Assembly (NCBI RefSeq): GCF_002688585.1 | Contig: NZ_CP024034.1 | Location: 301,501 to 365,500 of the forward strand | Direction of reading: 5' to 3' | DNA: 64,000 nt | Source of the DNA: Candidatus Fonsibacter ubiquis | GTDB taxonomy: Bacteria; Pseudomonadota; Alphaproteobacteria; Pelagibacterales; Pelagibacteraceae | In this document: piece by piece, positions 19,105-27,580 of the stretch | Numbering within the stretch: the stretch's first letter is position 1 | How the letters are laid out: the number at the start of each line of letters is the position of its first letter | Notes under the pieces: model-generated | Told to the model about the DNA's origin: nothing | Databases searched by the model: none | What the model saw: the letters and a program-made list of their open reading frames with translations, nothing else | Translations under genes and position numbers: made by a program

Positions 19105-20689
19105 AGTTTTAATAGCAGACAAACTTAGTAATGAGGCGTTAGCCATTTTTAAAGAAAATGGAATTGAAGCTATTACTAAAACTGATCTTGATGCAAAATC
19201 ATTAATAAAAGAATTACAAGATTGTGATGCTTTAGTTGTAAGATCTGCAACAAAAGCAACTAAAGAAGTAATAGAGTCATGCAAGAAACTTAAAGTCATC
19301 GGTAGAGCAGGAATTGGAGTTGATAATGTAGATCTTGATGCTGCAACAAGTAATGGCAAAGTTGTAATGAATACTCCATTTGGAAATTCAATTACAACAG
19401 CTGAGCATGCAATTACATTGCTTTTATCTACTGCAAGACAAATTCCTTATGCAGACAAAACCACCCATGAAGGTAAATGGGAAAAATCTACTATTAAAGG
19501 GGTTGAGGTTACTGGTAAAATTTTAGGAATTATTGGCTGCGGTAATATTGGAACAATTGTTGCTCAACGTGCATTAGGTTTGCAGTTTAAAGTAATTGTG
19601 TTTGATCCATTCCTTCAAGATAAAAGAGCTTTAGAGCTTGGAGTAGAAAAAGTAACATTAGATGATTTGTTCAAAAGATCAGATTTTATAACACTTCATA
19701 CACCCCTTAATGAAAAAACAAAAAATATCGTAAGCAAAGACTCCTTTAAAAAAATGAAAAAGGGAGTTCGTATTGTTAATTGTGCACGCGGAGGACTTAT
19801 TGATGAAGCTGCTTTAAAAGAAAATTTAGAAAGCGGACATGTTGCAAGCGCTGCTCTAGATGTATTTGTGGAAGAACCACCAAAAGGAAGTCCTTTATTA
19901 GGAACTAAAAACTTAATTTTAACGCCACATTTAGGAGCATCCACAACAGAAGCTCAAGAAAAAGTTGCTGTACAAATTGCAGAGCAAATATCAGATTATT
20001 TAAAAACAGGCGCAATCACCAATGCAGTTAACACTTTTTCTTTAACAGCAAAAGAATATCAATCTGTTAAACCATTCTTAAAGTTATCAAGTTTGTTAGG
20101 AGGCTTTGCTGGTCAATTAACTGAAAACGCTATTAGATCTGTTCAAATAGAATTTGAAGGAACAGCAACAAATGTAAATAGCACCCCGATTACACAAACT
20201 ATTATTTACAGTTTATTAAAACCAACAACAGAAAGTGTTAATGTTATTAACTCTGTTTTAGTTGCAAAAAGTAAATCGATTTCAATTTCAGAAGTTAAAC
20301 ATCAAAAAGAAAATGATTATCAATCGTTGATTAAATTAACTGTCACAACAGATAAACAAACTCGCTCTGTGTCCGGAACTATTTTTGGTGGTAAAGCAAG
20401 AATTGTTGAAGTTAAAGGAATTAAAATAGAGGCAGATCTATCAGAGCATAACTTATATGTCTCAAATCAAGATAAACCTGGTTTTATTAAAGACTTATCA
20501 AAAATTTTAGCTGATAATAAAATTAATATAGCTACTTTTCATTTAGGTAGATTAAGCAGTGGCGGGGAGGCGATTGCTATTATTTCAACAGATAATAAGA
20601 TTGAAAATTCAGTTGTTGAAAGTATAAAAAAAATTCCATTAGTAATACAGGCAAAATATATTCAATTTAAAGACAAAGAGAATGAATAG
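19097..20689 (+). CDS. serA: D-3-phosphoglycerate dehydrogenase
   Basis: NAD-dependent first step of serine synthesis. The 530-residue long form has the substrate domain (VVRSATKATKEVIESC), the Rossmann segment GKILGIIGCGNIGTIVAQRA, the catalytic-arm motifs NCARGGLIDEAAL and LTPHLGASTTEAQEKVA, an intervening domain, and a C-terminal ACT domain (NQDKPGFIKDLSKILADN) that could sense serine. Eight-base overlaps join it to serC and serB. Confidence 0.97.
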   Translation: MYKVLIADKLSNEALAIFKENGIEAITKTDLDAKSLIKELQDCDALVVRSATKATKEVIESCKKLKVIGRAGIGVDNVDLDAATSNGKVVMNTPFGNSITTAEHAITLLLSTARQIPYADKTTHEGKWEKSTIKGVEVTGKILGIIGCGNIGTIVAQRALGLQFKVIVFDPFLQDKRALELGVEKVTLDDLFKRSDFITLHTPLNEKTKNIVSKDSFKKMKKGVRIVNCARGGLIDEAALKENLESGHVASAALDVFVEEPPKGSPLLGTKNLILTPHLGASTTEAQEKVAVQIAEQISDYLKTGAITNAVNTFSLTAKEYQSVKPFLKLSSLLGGFAGQLTENAIRSVQIEFEGTATNVNSTPITQTIIYSLLKPTTESVNVINSVLVAKSKSISISEVKHQKENDYQSLIKLTVTTDKQTRSVSGTIFGGKARIVEVKGIKIEADLSEHNLYVSNQDKPGFIKDLSKILADNKINIATFHLGRLSSGGEAIAIISTDNKIENSVVESIKKIPLVIQAKYIQFKDKENE

Positions 20690-21566
20690 TTCTTCTGAGC
20701 TAGTCTGTACTTTCGTAGCCAAGAATAAATTAAATCATAAAAGAATAATAAATTTTTTCTCAAAAATTCAAAATACTAATGATTACAAAATACTTTCCAA
20801 TAAAGCTCTCGATCTTTATTGTGATGATATAGGTAAAAAAAAAAGAGATAGACTTAGAAATTTTTGTTTTAAAAATAAAATTGATATTTGCATTCAGCTA
20901 GCAAAATGGAGAAAGAAGAAAATATTTCTAGCAGACATGGATGCCACAATGATCAAAGATGAAACTTTAGATAATCTTGTAAAATTTGCTGGAATAAAAG
21001 TAGATATTGATAAATTAAGTAAACTTGCAATGGATGGAAAAATTAGTCTAAGAGATACATTAAAATTTAGAGTTAGTTATTTAAAAGGTAAAAGTGCAAA
21101 TCTTATCAAACAAGTAATTAATAAAATTAGATTTAATGAAGGGTCGAAGGTTTTATTAAAAACTCTTAATAAAAATGGTTATCATACGAGTTTAGTCACT
21201 GGTGGGTTTCAGCCAATCTCCACTTATGTTGGAAAATTTTTAGGATTTAAAAAAGTGATTAGTAATAGATTTGTAATAAAAAATAATAAATTTACAGGTA
21301 AATATATTCCAATTACCGGCAAGCAGAATTCAAAATTGGTTTATTTAAATGAGATTTGTAAGCAAAAAAAATTAAATAAATTCAAAGATACTATTTGTGT
21401 GGGCGATGGAGCAAATGATCTTGGTATGTTACAAAATTCTGGTCTTGGTATAGGTTATTATCCGCATTCAATTGTAAAAAAAACAGTCGATAACAATATC
21501 CAATTTACTGATCTAAAAACAATTTTATTTTATTTGGGTTTTACTGAAAAAGAATTTTCTAAATAA
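20682..21566 (+). CDS. serB: Phosphoserine phosphatase
   Basis: HAD-family phosphatase giving L-serine. The nucleophile motif is DMDATM with Asp85 and Asp87; the SLVTGGFQPIS motif II and GDGANDLGML motif IV follow. Length (294) fits proteobacterial SerB with an N-terminal extension. It completes the serCAB operon. Its ATG overlaps the serA stop (ATGAATAG), and its stop overlaps the convergent bcp gene by eight bases. Confidence 0.94.
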   Translation: MNSSSELVCTFVAKNKLNHKRIINFFSKIQNTNDYKILSNKALDLYCDDIGKKKRDRLRNFCFKNKIDICIQLAKWRKKKIFLADMDATMIKDETLDNLVKFAGIKVDIDKLSKLAMDGKISLRDTLKFRVSYLKGKSANLIKQVINKIRFNEGSKVLLKTLNKNGYHTSLVTGGFQPISTYVGKFLGFKKVISNRFVIKNNKFTGKYIPITGKQNSKLVYLNEICKQKKLNKFKDTICVGDGANDLGMLQNSGLGIGYYPHSIVKKTVDNNIQFTDLKTILFYLGFTEKEFSK

Positions 21567-22017
21567 CTTCTTTTAAAAAGTTTAATACTTCTTTAGCGTG
21601 ATCTTTGACTTTAACGTTATTCCATATTTTTATAATTTTTCCCTTAGGGTTAATTAAAACAGTTGTTCTTTTAATTCCCATAAATTTTTTTCCATACATA
21701 CTTTTTTCTCCCCAAGCTCCATATTTCTTAAGAGCTATCATTTTTTCATCTGATAACAGTTGAAATGGAATTTTAAATTTATTGATAAATTTTTTATGAC
21801 TTTCAATACTGTCCTTTGAAATTCCTACAATCTCACAGTTTGATTTTTTAAATTGTTTATATAATTTTGTAAAATCTTTAGCTTCATTAGTGCAGCCTGG
21901 CGTATTATCTTTTGGATAAAAATAAATAACTATAAATTGATTTTTACTCTTTTTGAGTTGAAATTCACTATTGTTAGATGAAGGAATTTTAAAGTCAGGA
22001 GCTGATTTTTTATCCAT
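21559..22017 (-). CDS. bcp: Thioredoxin-dependent peroxiredoxin, BCP/PrxQ type
   Basis: Reduces hydrogen peroxide and organic hydroperoxides. The 152-residue protein has the peroxidatic cysteine Cys42 in YPKDNTPGCTNEAKDF. The resolving cysteine usual five residues later in many BCPs is Lys47, so it may act as a 1-Cys enzyme or use Cys61. KYGAWGEKSMYGKKFMGIKR is typical of the family's C-terminal half. Confidence 0.93.
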   Translation of the reverse strand: MDKKSAPDFKIPSSNNSEFQLKKSKNQFIVIYFYPKDNTPGCTNEAKDFTKLYKQFKKSNCEIVGISKDSIESHKKFINKFKIPFQLLSDEKMIALKKYGAWGEKSMYGKKFMGIKRTTVLINPKGKIIKIWNNVKVKDHAKEVLNFLKEVI

Positions 22018-22066
22018 TGCTAATATTATATTAAAAAAATGAAAAATACTTTATAAAATATTTTAA

Positions 22067-22459
22067 ATGAAGATTAAATCACATAAGCAATTAGTAGAAG
22101 AGGCGAGTTTGGAAATTGAAAATTTAACTCCTGAGGACGTTAAATTAAAATTAGATGACAATATTATTTTGATAGATATTAGAGATATAAGAGAATTGTG
22201 GAGAGAAGGAACCATTGAGAACTCCAAACATATACCAAGAGGAATGTTAGAATTTTGGCTTGATCCAAGTAGTCATTATTATAAAGAAGAATTTTCTATT
22301 GAGAAAAGAAAGATATTGTTTTGTGCTCAGGGAATGAGATCAGCTCTTGCTACTAAAACTTTAAAAGATATGGGTTTTACGAATGTTGCCCATGTTAAGG
22401 GCGGGTTTGAGGCATTAAAGAAATCTAATTTTAAAATTGTAGAAGTTAAGAAAAAATAA
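22067..22459 (+). CDS. Rhodanese-like domain protein
   Basis: Single rhodanese domain, 130 residues. DIRDIRELWREGTI and HIPRGMLEFWLDP are typical, and the active-site loop is CAQGMR with Cys86. Such proteins transfer sulfane sulfur or act as redox sulfurtransferases; the specific acceptor is unknown. It ends directly at the convergent HCCA-isomerase-like gene. Confidence 0.88.
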   Translation: MKIKSHKQLVEEASLEIENLTPEDVKLKLDDNIILIDIRDIRELWREGTIENSKHIPRGMLEFWLDPSSHYYKEEFSIEKRKILFCAQGMRSALATKTLKDMGFTNVAHVKGGFEALKKSNFKIVEVKKK

Positions 22460-23044
22460 TTATTTTTTTGCTTCATTAAGTGCAAACTCTAATCGGTCTT
22501 GTCCCCAAAACATTTTTCCATTTACTATAAAACTAGGAACTCCAAATACACCTAGTTCAAAAGAGTCATTGGTTCTTTTAACAAGATCATTCTTTATTAC
22601 AGGGTCATTATACTTTAAAGAAAACAAATCAGAATTTATGTCTTGGCTTTTAATAAATTTTAAAAAAACCTCCTCATCATTCATATTCATTGAGTCCACC
22701 CAAATTGCATTAAATGCTTTGTCTATAAAGGATCTAAAAAAATTATCTTTCTGAGCAACCAGCGCTGCTCTCATTAGATTAAGAGATTTTATAGGAAAGT
22801 ATCTGTTGAATTGATACTTAACTTTATATTTGTCAGCCCAAAGTTTGCAGTCTTTGATTAAGTATTTAGCTTTGAGTGGAATAAATGCTGGAGCTGTAAT
22901 CCCGGCTAATTTATGAAGACCTCCGACCAAAACAGGTATATAATTTACTTTTTCGCCAGTTTCTTTTTCAAATTTTTTTATTTGGGTGTGAGCTAGATAT
23001 GAATAAGGACTTCCAAAATCAAAATAGAAATCTATTTTTTTCAT
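22460..23044 (-). CDS. 2-hydroxychromene-2-carboxylate isomerase / DsbA-like thioredoxin-fold protein
   Basis: A 194-residue kappa-class GST-like protein. It starts with DFYFDFGSPYSYLAHTQI, where Ser12 is the likely glutathione-contacting residue, and has the C-terminal motif GVFGVPSFIVNGKMFWGQDR. Known members isomerise 2-hydroxychromene-2-carboxylate in naphthalene degradation. With no aromatic degradation genes here, a general glutathione-dependent isomerase or thiol role is as likely. Confidence 0.85.
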   Translation of the reverse strand: MKKIDFYFDFGSPYSYLAHTQIKKFEKETGEKVNYIPVLVGGLHKLAGITAPAFIPLKAKYLIKDCKLWADKYKVKYQFNRYFPIKSLNLMRAALVAQKDNFFRSFIDKAFNAIWVDSMNMNDEEVFLKFIKSQDINSDLFSLKYNDPVIKNDLVKRTNDSFELGVFGVPSFIVNGKMFWGQDRLEFALNEAKK

Positions 23045-23085
23045 GAGTATTTATAACTCTGAAATAAATTATAAGCTATAAAGAC

Positions 23086-23580
23086 TTAATCAAATAATTT
23101 AAATTTTTGCGCAGCTAGAAGTCTTAAAATTAAATAAACTCCAAGGCCAAGGGGTCCTGCAAAATAAGTAAGGACTAGTGGGACCAAGACTATGAATTGT
23201 AGGGCTTTATTCTTAGCAGCATCCGTTGCAATCCAAGCGCCCAGTATAAGATTTGCAGTTAAGAAATGGATCCAAAATAGTAACAAAACGTTTTTATCAC
23301 TAAATATTTTTTTAAGCTGATCAATTCCCATATAAAGTTCAAATATTTTCCCTTTATCAAGAATATTAGAAAAAATTCCTTCCGATGTATTTATATAAAT
23401 ATACAAAACATAAAAATAAGTAAGGCCCAGTATTAATGGAACTAATATACTATTTATTAAAATTTTGGTTCCGTTCCAACCTGGCAAAAATGCTAAAAGA
23501 ATCCACATTGGAATGACACCAATATTTGTGAAATGATAAATCATTTCAAGGGTAAAAAAATCTTTTAAAGTGTTAAGCAT
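23086..23580 (-). CDS. ABA4-like (DUF4281) membrane protein
   Basis: A 164-residue protein with about four membrane helices. HFLTANLILGAWIATDAAKN and the following PLVLTYFAGPLGLGVYLILR resemble the ABA4-like family (PF14108). In plants ABA4 is needed for neoxanthin formation; bacterial members have no firm role. It lies divergent from recX across 20 bases. Confidence 0.75.
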   Translation of the reverse strand: MLNTLKDFFTLEMIYHFTNIGVIPMWILLAFLPGWNGTKILINSILVPLILGLTYFYVLYIYINTSEGIFSNILDKGKIFELYMGIDQLKKIFSDKNVLLLFWIHFLTANLILGAWIATDAAKNKALQFIVLVPLVLTYFAGPLGLGVYLILRLLAAQKFKLFD

Positions 23581-23600
23581 GTGTTAGTAACGATTATTAT

Positions 23601-24161
23601 ATGAGATTTAATAAATCTGCAAAACAATCAATAAACAATAGAGAAGATATTAAAGAGTTGTCGTTAAAATATCTTGATAAATACCAGCCTTCAAAAAAAG
23701 ATCTTAGATTTTATTTGTATAGAAAAGTCCTAGATACAGATTATTTAAATAAAGACAAAGAAAGTATTCTTCAGGAAATTGATATGGTCATCGCCAATCT
23801 TGAAAGTATGGGCGTCATAAATGATACAATTTATTCTGAGATTAAATCAAAGAATTATTTGAAAAAAGGCTATTCATTAAACAAAATTAGAATGAATTTA
23901 GCTCAAAAGGGGATTGATGGAGATTTATTGAAGAAAACAATGAATGATATTCAAAAAGACAATGTCGATCCTGATTTTTACGCAGCAATAAGAGTTTGTC
24001 GAAGAAGAAGAATAGGACCTTATCGGCCAGATGCAAATAGGGAGATTTTTTATACTAAAGATACAGGTGTTCTTGCCAGAGCCGGATTTAGTTATGCCAC
24101 TTCCAAGAATGTCTTAGGTTTAGATAAAAAGGAACTTAAGATTTTCGAGAAGAAGATTTAG
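23601..24161 (+). CDS. recX: Regulatory protein RecX
   Basis: Small modulator that binds RecA filaments. The 186-residue protein has the repeated three-helix units of RecX, for example DLRFYLYRKVLDTDYLNKDK, and KGYSLNKIRMNLAQKGIDGD. The C-terminal RRRRIGPYRPDANREIF is a common alphaproteobacterial ending. recA is not in the window. Confidence 0.85.
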   Translation: MRFNKSAKQSINNREDIKELSLKYLDKYQPSKKDLRFYLYRKVLDTDYLNKDKESILQEIDMVIANLESMGVINDTIYSEIKSKNYLKKGYSLNKIRMNLAQKGIDGDLLKKTMNDIQKDNVDPDFYAAIRVCRRRRIGPYRPDANREIFYTKDTGVLARAGFSYATSKNVLGLDKKELKIFEKKI

Positions 24162-24294
24162 ATTTTTTTTTTAATTTTTCACTTAAAACTAATTCATCAA
24201 TCTTTTTTTTAAGAATATTCGAAACAAGAAAAAAGATAATAACTCCAAATAAAGATGTAAAACTAATAATTATTAGCGCTACATCAGTTTTCAT
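24136..24294 (-). CDS. Possible 52-residue single-pass membrane protein
   Basis: A short minus-strand ORF starting ATG at 24294 and overlapping the 3' end of recX by 26 bases. It encodes a hydrophobic segment VALIIISFTSLFGVIIFFLV (about residues 5-24) and then a basic, Lys/Ser-rich tail. The topology is plausible for a small inner-membrane protein. No family is recognised, and low-complexity coding makes this uncertain. Confidence 0.4.
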   Translation of the reverse strand: MKTDVALIIISFTSLFGVIIFFLVSNILKKKIDELVLSEKLKKKSKSSSRKS

Positions 24295-24305
24295 TTAAAA
24301 TTTAA

Positions 24306-24755
24306 TTAATTAATTCTTCTAAGTCCTAAAGAATTAAAGTCTTTATTTAATACTTGATTTAAAGTTAGTAAATAGACTTCATTTGATTTTAAAGTTTTTT
24401 CAACAGGTATAGTTTTTAATTTTGGGGCAATTGAAATTAAAGAGGATTTATTGCTTTGTCTTAGTGAGGCAAATTTAGATTTTGTTAAAACATTATTATT
24501 TTCCACAACCTCTTTATCTTTGCAGAATGATTTAGGGTTACTTAAATTTTCAATGTAAAATTCGCAATCTTTGTCAGTTATTTTTGAGAGTGCATGTTCA
24601 GACATTTTCTTTCCAGTATGTTTTTTTATTCCATAATCAATAAGACTTGAAGCAATTGAAGTTGGATTAAATAATGTTTCAGTTAAACTTGCAGAAATCA
24701 AACTTCCACATGAATTCAATAGCAAAAGTAAAATTATTAGAAAAAAGTTTTTCAT
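24306..24755 (-). CDS. Small putative lipoprotein, paralogue A
   Basis: A 149-residue protein with a lipoprotein signal: a hydrophobic run FFLIILLLLLNSC with the lipidated cysteine at residue 16. The mature part contains SLIDYGIKKHTGKKMSEHAL then a DC motif (TDKDCEF). The same core appears in the gene 200 bases upstream on this strand, so the two are paralogues. The longer C-terminal half here is Ser/Lys-rich and unrecognised. Function unknown; probably anchored to the outer or inner membrane. Confidence 0.72.
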   Translation of the reverse strand: MKNFFLIILLLLLNSCGSLISASLTETLFNPTSIASSLIDYGIKKHTGKKMSEHALSKITDKDCEFYIENLSNPKSFCKDKEVVENNNVLTKSKFASLRQSNKSSLISIAPKLKTIPVEKTLKSNEVYLLTLNQVLNKDFNSLGLRRIN

Positions 24756-24955
24756 ATTAAAATATTAATTTATGCAAATTCGCTTTAAAAGGGAATATAT
24801 ATTTAATAAGATTATTAAACTTTTTAAGAAGAATGTAATGATATTTAGATCAATATTATTTTTACAACATCTAATTTCTCAAAAAAAAACTATTTGTAAA
24901 AATATTGTTCATTAAAAAATTTCTTTATAACTAAAGTTTTTATTTTATTAGACTC

Positions 24956-25219
24956 TTAATAACTTTGATTTTTTAATTTTTCTAGTATTAAATTTTTAAT
25001 ATTATTTTTTAAGAAATTTTCATCTTTGCAAATTTCCTGAATATTTAAATCTATTTTGCAATCCTGGCCAGTAGCAAATGATAGAGCATGTTCTGAAATT
25101 TTCTTTCCTGTTTGTTGTTGAATTCTATAATCAATTAATGTTGTGGCTATAGTATTTGCACTAATTAGTTGACCACAAGAGTATAAAAATAATAAAAAAA
25201 TTATATATATAAATTTCAT
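24956..25219 (-). CDS. Small putative lipoprotein, paralogue B
   Basis: An 87-residue protein with a lipobox-like FLLFLYSCGQL (Cys15) and the core TTLIDYRIQQQTGKKISEHA followed by ATGQDCKI. This matches paralogue A in order and spacing (lipobox, LIS, LIDY.I...TGKK.SEHALS...DC). It is the compact form, lacking A's C-terminal extension. The tandem pair suggests local duplication. Confidence 0.7.
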   Translation of the reverse strand: MKFIYIIFLLFLYSCGQLISANTIATTLIDYRIQQQTGKKISEHALSFATGQDCKIDLNIQEICKDENFLKNNIKNLILEKLKNQSY

Positions 25220-25249
25220 TAAATTTAAATCTTAATATATTAAATAATA

Positions 25250-26029
25250 TCAAACTAGCAAATTTTCTGACCTTCTTAATATCAAAGCTGGATTTGCAAA
25301 ATCTTTTTTTCCATAAATAATTTTTTTTCCAGAAAAGGTAGTCAGTATAGCCCCGGCATGTTCAGCAATTGCATGTCCTGCAGCTATATCCCACTCTTTT
25401 GCTCTAGCTCTTGCTGCGTAAATATCAAACTCGCCAGCTGCTATAAGACAAAATTTTAATGAACTTGAGCATTTTACAAATTTTGTAACATCATATTTTT
25501 GGTGAATATTTAAAATAATATCAGAGGGCGTTAGACTATTAGATAAAGCCAAAATTTCATTTTTTTTAGATAATTTTTTACAATTTAACTTTTTTTTTAA
25601 ATCTTTATTAATTTCAAAAGCATAATTTTTTCCATATGAATAAAATAATCTTTTAAGTTTTGGCGCATAAATTATTCCAATTACAGGTTTTTTATTTAAA
25701 ATTAATGCAGCATTTAAAGTATATTCATTTTTATTTTTAATATATTCACGAGTTCCATCAATTGGGTCAATCAGCCAAAAATTGTTATTATCAAATTTCT
25801 TAATTTCATTAACATTTTCCTCAGAAACTATTTGAATATTTGGGGTTAGTTTAGATATTTTATCTTGTAATATTTTATCTACTGCTAAGTCACCATTTGT
25901 AACAGGGGTATTGTCTTTTTTTATTGTAATTTTTAGATTTTTTCCTGAAAGTTTAATGCTTTCTTTTCCAGCTAAATAAAAACTTGGAATTAGATCTTCT
26001 GTTATTTTTTTTAAATTAATTCTTAACAT
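25250..26029 (-). CDS. cysQ: 3'(2'),5'-bisphosphate nucleotidase CysQ
   Basis: Inositol-monophosphatase-fold, metal-dependent phosphatase that removes the 3'-phosphate from PAP formed during sulfate assimilation. Metal ligands are visible as EEN (70-72), DPIDGTREY (88-96) and the late WDIAAGHAIAEHAG. Length 259 is typical. Its start overlaps the DUF3553 gene by 14 bases. A general inositol monophosphatase is the alternative; the DGTREYI signature favours CysQ. Confidence 0.9.
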   Translation of the reverse strand: MLRINLKKITEDLIPSFYLAGKESIKLSGKNLKITIKKDNTPVTNGDLAVDKILQDKISKLTPNIQIVSEENVNEIKKFDNNNFWLIDPIDGTREYIKNKNEYTLNAALILNKKPVIGIIYAPKLKRLFYSYGKNYAFEINKDLKKKLNCKKLSKKNEILALSNSLTPSDIILNIHQKYDVTKFVKCSSSLKFCLIAAGEFDIYAARARAKEWDIAAGHAIAEHAGAILTTFSGKKIIYGKKDFANPALILRRSENLLV

Positions 26030-26192
26030 TTATTTTTTCTAACAAAACTTTGTCTGCAATAATTGTTTTTTTTCCAGCGTTTTCGAAGTTTACTGTGACA
26101 ACGTTTTTAATAATAGATTGGATTTGACCAGTTCCCCATTCTTTATTTTTAGGATTGATAACATAGTCTCCTGGTTCATAATCAAAAATCAT
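26016..26192 (-). CDS. DUF3553 domain protein
   Basis: A 58-codon ORF with the DUF3553 pattern: FDYEPGDYVINPKNKEWGTG, QIQSIIKNVVTVNFENAGKK, then a short tail. This small SH3-like/CarD-like beta fold is common in alphaproteobacteria, sometimes as a C-terminal domain of UvrD helicases; free-standing members are uncharacterised. It overlaps the cysQ start by 14 bases, suggesting cotranscription. Confidence 0.82.
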   Translation of the reverse strand: MIFDYEPGDYVINPKNKEWGTGQIQSIIKNVVTVNFENAGKKTIIADKVLLEKINVKN

Positions 26193-26244
26193 TTTTTATT
26201 TATACTTATTTATTTCTATAATGTAATAGTTTCAAAATATTACT

Positions 26245-27381
26245 ATGACAACTTTACTTAAAACAAAATCTAATAATAATTTATTAGGATTGGACAAACC
26301 ACCAAATGAGACAAAAGTTGTTGTTGCTATGTCTGGTGGTGTTGACTCATCCGTTGTTGCAGGCTTGATGAAAATGAATGGTTATCAGGTAATTGGTATG
26401 ACTTTGCAACTTTATGATTATGCGCAAATTAATAAAAAGCCAGGAACTTGTTGCGCTGGTCAAGATATTTACGATGCAAAAAGAGTTTCAGAAAAATTAG
26501 ATATTGATCATTATGTTTTAAATTACGAAAGTAAATTTAAAAACGAAGTTATTGAAAAATTTGCAGATTCTTATTTGAGAGGCGAAACGCCTATTCCTTG
26601 TGTAAATTGTAATCAAACCGTTAAGTTTAGAGATTTATTTGAATCAGCTAAGAATTTGAAAGCTGATGCATTAATTACCGGTCATTATGTAAAAAAAATT
26701 ATAGATAATAAAATATCTAAAATGTACAGACCAAAGGATTTAAACCGCGATCAAACCTATTTCTTATTCGCAACAACGCAAGAGCAACTTAATTACTTAC
26801 ATTTTCCCCTTGGCGATCTGCCAAAAGAAGAGACACGGAATATTGCAAAAAAACTAAATTTAGAAGTTGCTGATAAACCTGATAGCCAAGACATTTGCTT
26901 TGTGCCTAATGGTAATTATGTCTCTGTTATCGAACGTTTAAGACCAGAGGCGCATGAATCTGGAAATATTATTGACACCAAGGGAAATATTTTAGGAAAA
27001 CATGAGGGAATTATTAATTTTACTATAGGACAAAGAAAAGGAATAAAAATTTCTGGAGAAATTCCTTACTATGTAATTAAAATTAATCCAAAAACAAAAG
27101 AAGTGATAATTGGAAAGAAAGAAGAATTAGAAATAAAAAGATTAAAAGTTGAAGATATTAATTATCTCTCAGATAAGAATAGTGATTTTAATGAAAAAAT
27201 ATTTGTTAAAGTTAGATCCACTGGAAAACTTATAGAGTCAAAGCTTGATGTTAATACTGGCATGGTCTCTTTTGAAAAGAGTGAGTATGGAGTATCTCCA
27301 GGTCAGGCATGTGTTTTTTATAAACCCAACCAATTAGGCGTAAGAGTTCTTGGAGGTGGCTGGATAAGAGCTACAGAGTAA
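26245..27381 (+). CDS. mnmA: tRNA-specific 2-thiouridylase MnmA
   Basis: Thiolates U34 of tRNAs for Lys, Glu and Gln using ATP. The PP-loop AMSGGVDSS spans 28-36. The two catalytic cysteines are Cys119 in PIPCVNCNQTVKF and Cys218 in DSQDICFVPNG, matching E. coli C102 and C199. Length 378 includes the C-terminal beta-barrel. It is divergent from DUF3553/cysQ across about 50 bases. The sulfur donor chain is not encoded here. Confidence 0.97.
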   Translation: MTTLLKTKSNNNLLGLDKPPNETKVVVAMSGGVDSSVVAGLMKMNGYQVIGMTLQLYDYAQINKKPGTCCAGQDIYDAKRVSEKLDIDHYVLNYESKFKNEVIEKFADSYLRGETPIPCVNCNQTVKFRDLFESAKNLKADALITGHYVKKIIDNKISKMYRPKDLNRDQTYFLFATTQEQLNYLHFPLGDLPKEETRNIAKKLNLEVADKPDSQDICFVPNGNYVSVIERLRPEAHESGNIIDTKGNILGKHEGIINFTIGQRKGIKISGEIPYYVIKINPKTKEVIIGKKEELEIKRLKVEDINYLSDKNSDFNEKIFVKVRSTGKLIESKLDVNTGMVSFEKSEYGVSPGQACVFYKPNQLGVRVLGGGWIRATE

Positions 27382-27387
27382 AAGAAA

Positions 27388-27471
27388 CTATTTCTTTTTA
27401 TTTCTTCTTCTATTTCTTCTTATTTTTGAGCCAACTTTTCTTCGGCCTCTATGTTTTTTTGGGTATCCCAT
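27388..27471 (-). CDS. Candidate 27-residue, extremely basic small protein
   Basis: In the gap after mnmA, the minus strand has ATG at 27471 and TAG at 27388-27390. The peptide begins MGYPKKHRGRRKVGSK and continues as an Arg/Lys/Asn-rich tail ending NKKK. More than half of the residues are Lys or Arg. This composition resembles very small ribosome-bound proteins (THX- or mS38-like in style), but I cannot assign a family. The tail is purine-rich low complexity that could mimic coding; the first half is not repetitive. No strong ribosome-binding site precedes the ATG. Confidence 0.45.
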   Translation of the reverse strand: MGYPKKHRGRRKVGSKIRRNRRRNKKK

Positions 27472-27580
27472 GTTTTTATTTAAAGTTTGTATCCAAATTA
27501 ATTACCAAAACCAAAAGCAAAGACAAGAGCGTTTTTAGATAAAATTTGATTTTTTTAACAGTTATGATTTAACAGCGGTC

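Noticed and set aside
24772-24915. 47-codon plus-strand ORF in the gap between the two lipoprotein genes
   Set aside because: Lys/Ile/Asn-rich as any AT-rich spacer would be, no ribosome-binding site or family; the 200-base gap otherwise shows nothing clear.
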